A stretch of DNA of 64,000 bases, from contig JAHLYW010000045.1 of the NCBI GenBank assembly GCA_025128135.1, positions 1 to 64,000 of the forward strand, given 5' to 3'. The translations under genes and the position numbers were made by a program. The notes beneath the pieces were generated by a model that saw only the letters and a program-made list of their open reading frames with translations, ran no database searches and was not told the origin of the DNA. Origin of the DNA: Synechococcus sp. CS-1325 (GTDB lineage: Bacteria > Cyanobacteriota > Cyanobacteriia > PCC-6307 > Cyanobiaceae). Positions 60,092 through 64,000 of the stretch are shown one piece after another; the first letter of the stretch is position 1; every line of letters starts with the position of its first letter.

Positions 60092-60310
60092 TCAATCGTC
60101 GTAGACCCGGCACTCAGGGGCTTCCGGGTTGAGATCGCAATACACCTCAAGGGCACTTGGATCGTGGCTGTCTTCGGGGTGATGCTCCTTGTACTCCTGC
60201 AGAGACTTCAGTTCGTCCTCAAGGTGGCCCAACTTGGCCTTGTCGCCGCTGGCCTTGGCCGTTTCGAGTTCGATCTGATCCTTGAGGATGTGCTCGTCGA
60301 TGGAGTTCAT
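60092..60310 (-). CDS. CP12-like Calvin-cycle regulator
   Basis: A 72-residue protein from ATG 60310 (an upstream ATG at 60331 is less likely). The C-terminus ALEVYCDLNPEAPECRVYDD is the CP12 GAPDH-binding element with its redox Cys pair (eight residues apart). The N-terminal Cys pair and the AWD_VEEL core of canonical CP12 are absent; the first 45 residues are charged and helical (LKDQIELETAKASGDKAKLG). CP12 holds GAPDH and phosphoribulokinase inactive in the dark; this form could bind only GAPDH (inference). Confidence 0.85.
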   Translation of the reverse strand: MNSIDEHILKDQIELETAKASGDKAKLGHLEDELKSLQEYKEHHPEDSHDPSALEVYCDLNPEAPECRVYDD

Positions 60311-60399
60311 AGGAAGGCCGGGCTGCATCAACCGGAGCTTTTCGTGGCCACCCTAAAGACCCGAATGGACCATTCCGAGCGTTTGTGGGCTGGAGCTGA

Positions 60400-62406
60400 T
60401 CAAGCAGGCCGGTCGCTCAGCTCCAGCCAGCGCTCTTCCCCCTCGTGGATGCGGGCCGCCAGGCTGGCCAGCTGCTGGGTGAGGGCATCGAGACGGCCAT
60501 GGTCACCGCCGGTTCCGGCCGCGAGCTCCCTCTCCAGGCGGCGGCGCTGCTCTTCCCAGTCGGGCAGGCGGTCCTCCAGCTCCGCGAGTTCGCGGTTCTC
60601 CTTGAAGCTTCGTCGTCGCTGCGCCCGCTCGGGGAAGACCTGGTCAGGGGGCTCCGGCACCTGCTGGCTCTGCCCAGAGCTGGCCGTCAACTGGCTGGCT
60701 GGTTTGACAGGGGGCTTGGTGGGGGACTTTGCCGGAGATCTGGCTGGGGGTTTGGCTGTGACGTCCCGCTCCAGGTAGGCGCTGTAGTTGCCTTCGAAGC
60801 GCTTCAGTTCGCCGGCTTCGAAACTGAACAGCCGGTCCACGGTGCGATCAAGGAAATAGCGGTCGTGGGAGACCACCACCACGCAACCGCGGAAATCCTC
60901 GAGGAAATCCTCCAGGACCGTGAGGGTGTGCACGTCAAGGTCGTTGGTGGGCTCATCGAGCAGCAGCACGTTCGGTGCCTGGATCAACAGCCGGCAGAGC
61001 GCCAGCCGCCGCCGCTCGCCACCGGAGAGCTTGCTGATCGGGCTGTGCTGCTGGGCCGGCGGAAACAGGAAACGCTCCAGCAGCTGGGAGGCACTCACCT
61101 GGATCCCCCCCAGATCAATCTGGCTGGCCGCTTCCTTGACGAAATCGATCACCTTGCGCTCCATCCCCCTGCCGGCCACCAGGTCGCCGCTCTGCTGGTC
61201 GAAGTAGGCCAGCTGAACGGTGCTGCCAAGCTCCAGGCGACCTTGCTGGGGCAGGCGCCGCCCGGCGATCAGATCCAGCAGGGTGGATTTTCCCGAGCCG
61301 TTCGGGCCGATGATCCCCACCCGGTCTTCAGGGCTGAAGTCGTAGCTGAAGTTGCGCAGCAACGGGCGCCCCTGGGGTGGGCTGTCGACGCCGGCCTCTG
61401 GGCTGGGCGCCCAGACCGTGATGTTCTCGGCGGTGATCGCCCGCTTGCCGATCCGGCGGTTGGCCGTGGCCAGGCTGAGTTCCCCCCTGGCCTGGCGGCT
61501 CGGGGCCTCACGCATCGCCTCGATGCGCTGAATCCTGGCTTTCTGCTTGGTGCTGCGAGCCTGGGGCCCCCGGCTGAGCCACTCAAGCTCCCGCCGCAGA
61601 GCTCCCTTGAATTTAGCGGCACTGGCCGCTTCAGCGGCTTCCTCGCCAGCCTTGATCTGCAGGTAGGCGGCATAGTTTCCCGCGTAGGTGCGGGCCTCAC
61701 CCCGATCCACTTCAACGATGCGGTTCGTCACCCGATCGAGAAAGTAGCGGTCGTGGGTCACCAAGACCAGGGCACCGCGGTAGCGCGCCAGGTAGCCCTG
61801 CAGCCATTCGATGCAGATGGCATCAAGGTGGTTGGTCGGTTCATCGAGCAGCAGCACATCCGGTTCCGCCACCAGGGCCGAGGCCAGGGCCAGCCGCTTG
61901 CGGTATCCACCGGAGAGTTCCTCCACCCGCCGCTGGGTGTCGTGAATGCCGAGCCGCTCCAGCACCTCGCGGCACTGCTGCTCCAGGTCCCAGGCATTGG
62001 CCCGGTCCATGCCGGCGCTCAGTTCCCCGAGTTCCCTCAGCAGGGCCTCGTGATCGGGATCCTCCGGATTGCCCTGGTGGGCCAGGGCGTCGCTGACGGC
62101 GGTGAAGCGCCTCAGCAGGGCCATCTTCTCGCCGCTGCCCTCGAACACCTGCTCCAGCACGGTGCGCTGCGGATCGAGCTCAGGGTCCTGGTTGACCAGA
62201 ACCACGTTCAACTTCGCCGAGCAGCGCCGTTCCCCCTCGCCCGGTGTTTCAAGGCCAGCCAGCAGCTTGAGCAGGGTGGACTTGCCGGCTCCGTTGGGGC
62301 CGATCAGACCGAGCCGCTCGCGCTCGCCGACGTGCAGGGTGAGGTCGTGGAAAAGGGTGCGGATGCCGAAGTCCTTGCCGACCCCCACCAGGCTGATCAA
62401 ACTCAC
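60400..62406 (-). CDS. ABC-F family ATPase (Uup/EttA-like)
   Basis: A 668-residue soluble protein with two ABC domains and no membrane part: Walker A GPNGAGKSTLLKLLAG and GPNGSGKSTLLDLIAG, signatures ELSGGYRKRLALASAL and KLSGGERRRLALCRLL, Walker B VLLLDEPTNHLD and VLLLDEPTNDLD. The P-site tRNA-interaction linker lies between (~240-320), and a Uup-like C-terminal coiled coil (~590-668, ENRELAELEDRLPDWEEQRR). ABC-F proteins act on the ribosome E site. The start GTG 62406 overlaps the DUF2301 gene stop. Confidence 0.93.
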   Translation of the reverse strand: MSLISLVGVGKDFGIRTLFHDLTLHVGERERLGLIGPNGAGKSTLLKLLAGLETPGEGERRCSAKLNVVLVNQDPELDPQRTVLEQVFEGSGEKMALLRRFTAVSDALAHQGNPEDPDHEALLRELGELSAGMDRANAWDLEQQCREVLERLGIHDTQRRVEELSGGYRKRLALASALVAEPDVLLLDEPTNHLDAICIEWLQGYLARYRGALVLVTHDRYFLDRVTNRIVEVDRGEARTYAGNYAAYLQIKAGEEAAEAASAAKFKGALRRELEWLSRGPQARSTKQKARIQRIEAMREAPSRQARGELSLATANRRIGKRAITAENITVWAPSPEAGVDSPPQGRPLLRNFSYDFSPEDRVGIIGPNGSGKSTLLDLIAGRRLPQQGRLELGSTVQLAYFDQQSGDLVAGRGMERKVIDFVKEAASQIDLGGIQVSASQLLERFLFPPAQQHSPISKLSGGERRRLALCRLLIQAPNVLLLDEPTNDLDVHTLTVLEDFLEDFRGCVVVVSHDRYFLDRTVDRLFSFEAGELKRFEGNYSAYLERDVTAKPPARSPAKSPTKPPVKPASQLTASSGQSQQVPEPPDQVFPERAQRRRSFKENRELAELEDRLPDWEEQRRRLERELAAGTGGDHGRLDALTQQLASLAARIHEGEERWLELSDRPA

Positions 62407-63077
62407 GCGTTGGAAGGACGGCTCTGGCTCTCCAGATAAGCAAACACGCTCTTGTCCCCCACATCGGCTGCCGCCGGCATCGGGAACTTCCGCAGGCAGA
62501 GGATCAGCAGCAGGGCCGTCTGCACCGCCAGCAGGCTGAAGCTGGTGGGCCCATCCAGCCAACCAGCCAGTCGGCCCAGCAACGCGGCCGGCAGCAGCAG
62601 GGTGACGCCGATCGCCTCGGGCCGCTGGAAGCAGAAGAACTCCTTGAAGCCGATCCCAGCCAGGGCGGCAAAGAACGGGCCCACCGCCCAGATCCAGCGG
62701 GAATCGGCCGCCAGGGTGGGGAGCATGGCATCAACCCCCACCCGGGCGGCAAGCAGCACAGCCCCGGCGCAGCCCAGCAACCAGAAGAGCTGCAGGGCGC
62801 GGTGAAGGGGGCGAAGGTAGATGTGGATCCAGCGCAGGGCGAGCCCCAGCCCGGCCGCCATCACCAGCAGCCAGGGCCAGAGGGGGGTGCCGGCCATGCT
62901 TCGCCACTGCCACAGCAGGGCCGCTTCGCCCAGTGCCACCGCCAGCAGGGCAAGCCGGTAACCCAGCACCTCGCGACGATCGGTGGCATCGATCGTGAAC
63001 GGCCCGTAGACCCCTTCGAACACCGGATCACCCGGTGTTGGATCGAGGTTCAAAGGGCCGGTGGTCGGAGCGGTCAT
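62403..63077 (-). CDS. DUF2301 membrane protein
   Basis: A 224-residue protein from ATG 63077. DPVFEGVYGPFTIDATDRRE followed by VLGYRLALLAVALGEAALL is the DUF2301 opening; six to seven hydrophobic helices follow, with GFKEFFCFQRPEAIGVTLLL in the fifth. The family is cyanobacterial/plastid-related and has no known role. Overlaps the ABC-F gene by GTGA and lies 31 bases after the GST-like gene, suggesting one operon of three. Confidence 0.85.
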   Translation of the reverse strand: MTAPTTGPLNLDPTPGDPVFEGVYGPFTIDATDRREVLGYRLALLAVALGEAALLWQWRSMAGTPLWPWLLVMAAGLGLALRWIHIYLRPLHRALQLFWLLGCAGAVLLAARVGVDAMLPTLAADSRWIWAVGPFFAALAGIGFKEFFCFQRPEAIGVTLLLPAALLGRLAGWLDGPTSFSLLAVQTALLLILCLRKFPMPAAADVGDKSVFAYLESQSRPSNA

Positions 63078-63108
63078 CGGGTCAGCGCCCCAGGGGTCGT
63101 CGCCCCCA

Positions 63109-64000
63109 TCATCGCTGGCTCCCAGGAGGGCATCCTTCCACCAGAGTGGCCAGATCAGGACCGGCCGGAACAATGCCGGAGGGTTGCAGCGGAAAGAGGG
63201 AACCGAAGTAGTCGCGCCGCCAGGCGGCGGGAAAGCAGGTGGCAGAAACACCAGCGAGGCGATGGAAACGCCGCCTCCAGTCCCAGAGGGCAGGGAACTG
63301 CCAGAGCGGCCGGCGGGAGCAGCCGAACAGGGGGGCATAGACCAACTCCAGACGGATCAGGGTGGGGAACAACACCACATCAGCGAGGCTGAGCCGATCA
63401 CCGCAGAGCCAGGGGCTGCCACCGGCGAGGCTCAGCTCCAACGCTTCAAATGCCGCGAACAGCTCGGCCTCCGCCCGGTCGTAGGCCGCCTGATGGCGCG
63501 CGAAGCCACAGCGGTACACCCCATCGTTGACGGCGCCCTGGAGATGGTCGCGCCAGCGGTCGATCGGCTCAGCCAGCTCGATCGGCTCAAGATCAGGCGC
63601 AGAAGCCGGCGCCGGCCAACGATTGAGCAGTTCGATCAGCCGCGCGCTCTCGTTCACGACGATCCTCTGATCAACCCGGTCGTAGAGAAGCGGCACCGTG
63701 GCGCGGGCCCGGGGGTCACTGCCGCAGCGGCGGTACAGATCGACCAGGGACAGAGCCCCCTCGAACGGTTCCACGAACCGCCAGCGGCCCGCCTTCGGAT
63801 CCGGCTCCACCACCAGCAGCTCGATCGACCCCTCCAACTCCCGCAGGGTCCAGACCAGCCAGGCACGATGGGCCCAGGGGCAACTGCGACCGACGATCAG
63901 CAGATGACGGCCCGGCTGGCCGGCGCTGGCCGGACACTCGGGGGGAGTGGCGAAGGCTGCCGGCGGGCGGCGGTAGTTTCCCTCGGAATCGGCGGGCCCC
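63109..64000 (-). CDS. Glutathionyl-hydroquinone reductase-like GST, 5' end outside window
   Basis: The frame is open to the right edge. The thioredoxin-like N-terminal part has the catalytic Cys in IVGRSCPWAHRAWLVWTLRE, the xCPWAHR motif of Xi-class GSTs (YqjG/ECM4, glutathionyl-hydroquinone reductases). The all-helical C-terminal domain shows NDGVYRCGFARHQAAYDRAE and GDRLSLADVVLFPTLIRLEL. Reduces glutathionyl-quinones. The start is not seen; at least 297 residues are present. Confidence 0.88.
   Translation of the reverse strand, partial: GPADSEGNYRRPPAAFATPPECPASAGQPGRHLLIVGRSCPWAHRAWLVWTLRELEGSIELLVVEPDPKAGRWRFVEPFEGALSLVDLYRRCGSDPRARATVPLLYDRVDQRIVVNESARLIELLNRWPAPASAPDLEPIELAEPIDRWRDHLQGAVNDGVYRCGFARHQAAYDRAEAELFAAFEALELSLAGGSPWLCGDRLSLADVVLFPTLIRLELVYAPLFGCSRRPLWQFPALWDWRRRFHRLAGVSATCFPAAWRRDYFGSLFPLQPSGIVPAGPDLATLVEGCPPGSQR

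Noticed and set aside
60445..62439. 664-residue plus-strand open frame
   Set aside because: Antisense to the ABC-F gene, which has all family motifs; no domain is recognisable in the antisense frame.
1..64000. CRISPR array
   Set aside because: No regularly spaced direct repeats were seen on reading through the window; no cas-like genes.
1..64000. Riboswitches
   Set aside because: No conserved cores (TPP, cobalamin, glutamine or similar) were recognised upstream of any gene; weak candidates could be missed without a covariance search.

Overview
The window looks like chromosome of a high-GC picocyanobacterium of the Synechococcus/Cyanobium group. Direct evidence is psbX, ycf66-, ycf19/YggT- and CP12-type genes, a high-light-inducible (Hli) protein, DUF3747 and DUF2301 proteins, and above all a circularly permuted, two-piece type tmRNA whose tag reads ANNIVAFSRQPAPVAA, the form known from alpha-cyanobacteria.

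The window has two parts. Bases 1 to about 22,900 are an accessory region full of insertion sequences and broken genes. In order: a partial IS1595-type transposase; two genes each stopped by one in-frame nonsense codon; a regulator remnant; a decayed IS5-type copy; an intact cyclooxygenase-like haem peroxidase; a small membrane protein; a TspO-like protein; and an intact IS5-family element (7786-9154) sitting inside an older IS5-type transposase, with a CTAA duplication and inverted ends. Then come the two most interesting loci. One is a minus-strand operon (13235 to 9549): four-helix membrane protein, 48-residue ORF, and a 712-residue cell-wall hydrolase with lysozyme-like, amidase, LysM and M23-like parts. 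Divergent from it (13864 to 16719) are a MACPF-like/jacalin-lectin protein and a DUF900-type alpha/beta hydrolase. After these lie a frameshifted quinone-oxidoreductase-type gene, a heavily decayed aldolase/dehydrogenase fusion gene, and three adjacent toxin-antitoxin modules (one with a broken toxin).

From about 22,900 to 64,000 genes are dense, intact and often overlap by 4 bp. Contents include GltS-type symporter and S9 peptidase; peptide deformylase; rpsU; comM; a HIT protein; an SbmA/BacA-like ABC exporter coupled to an Hli gene; a ycf66-psbX-yggT cluster; accC; tRNA-Leu(GAG); an LpxB-like protein; msrB; PRC-barrel protein and smc; a DUF883-like/holin-like membrane pair; two Coq4-type proteins flanking an alpha-amylase, an rRNA methyltransferase and the tmRNA; a DnaJ-like chaperone; a pentameric ligand-gated ion channel homologue; hemB; mutS2; an orphan sugar-type ABC ATPase; obgE; CP12; an ABC-F ATPase; a DUF2301 protein; and the catalytic part of a glutathionyl-hydroquinone reductase-like protein cut by the window end.

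All assignments come from reading translated sequence and remembered family motifs; no database search was run.
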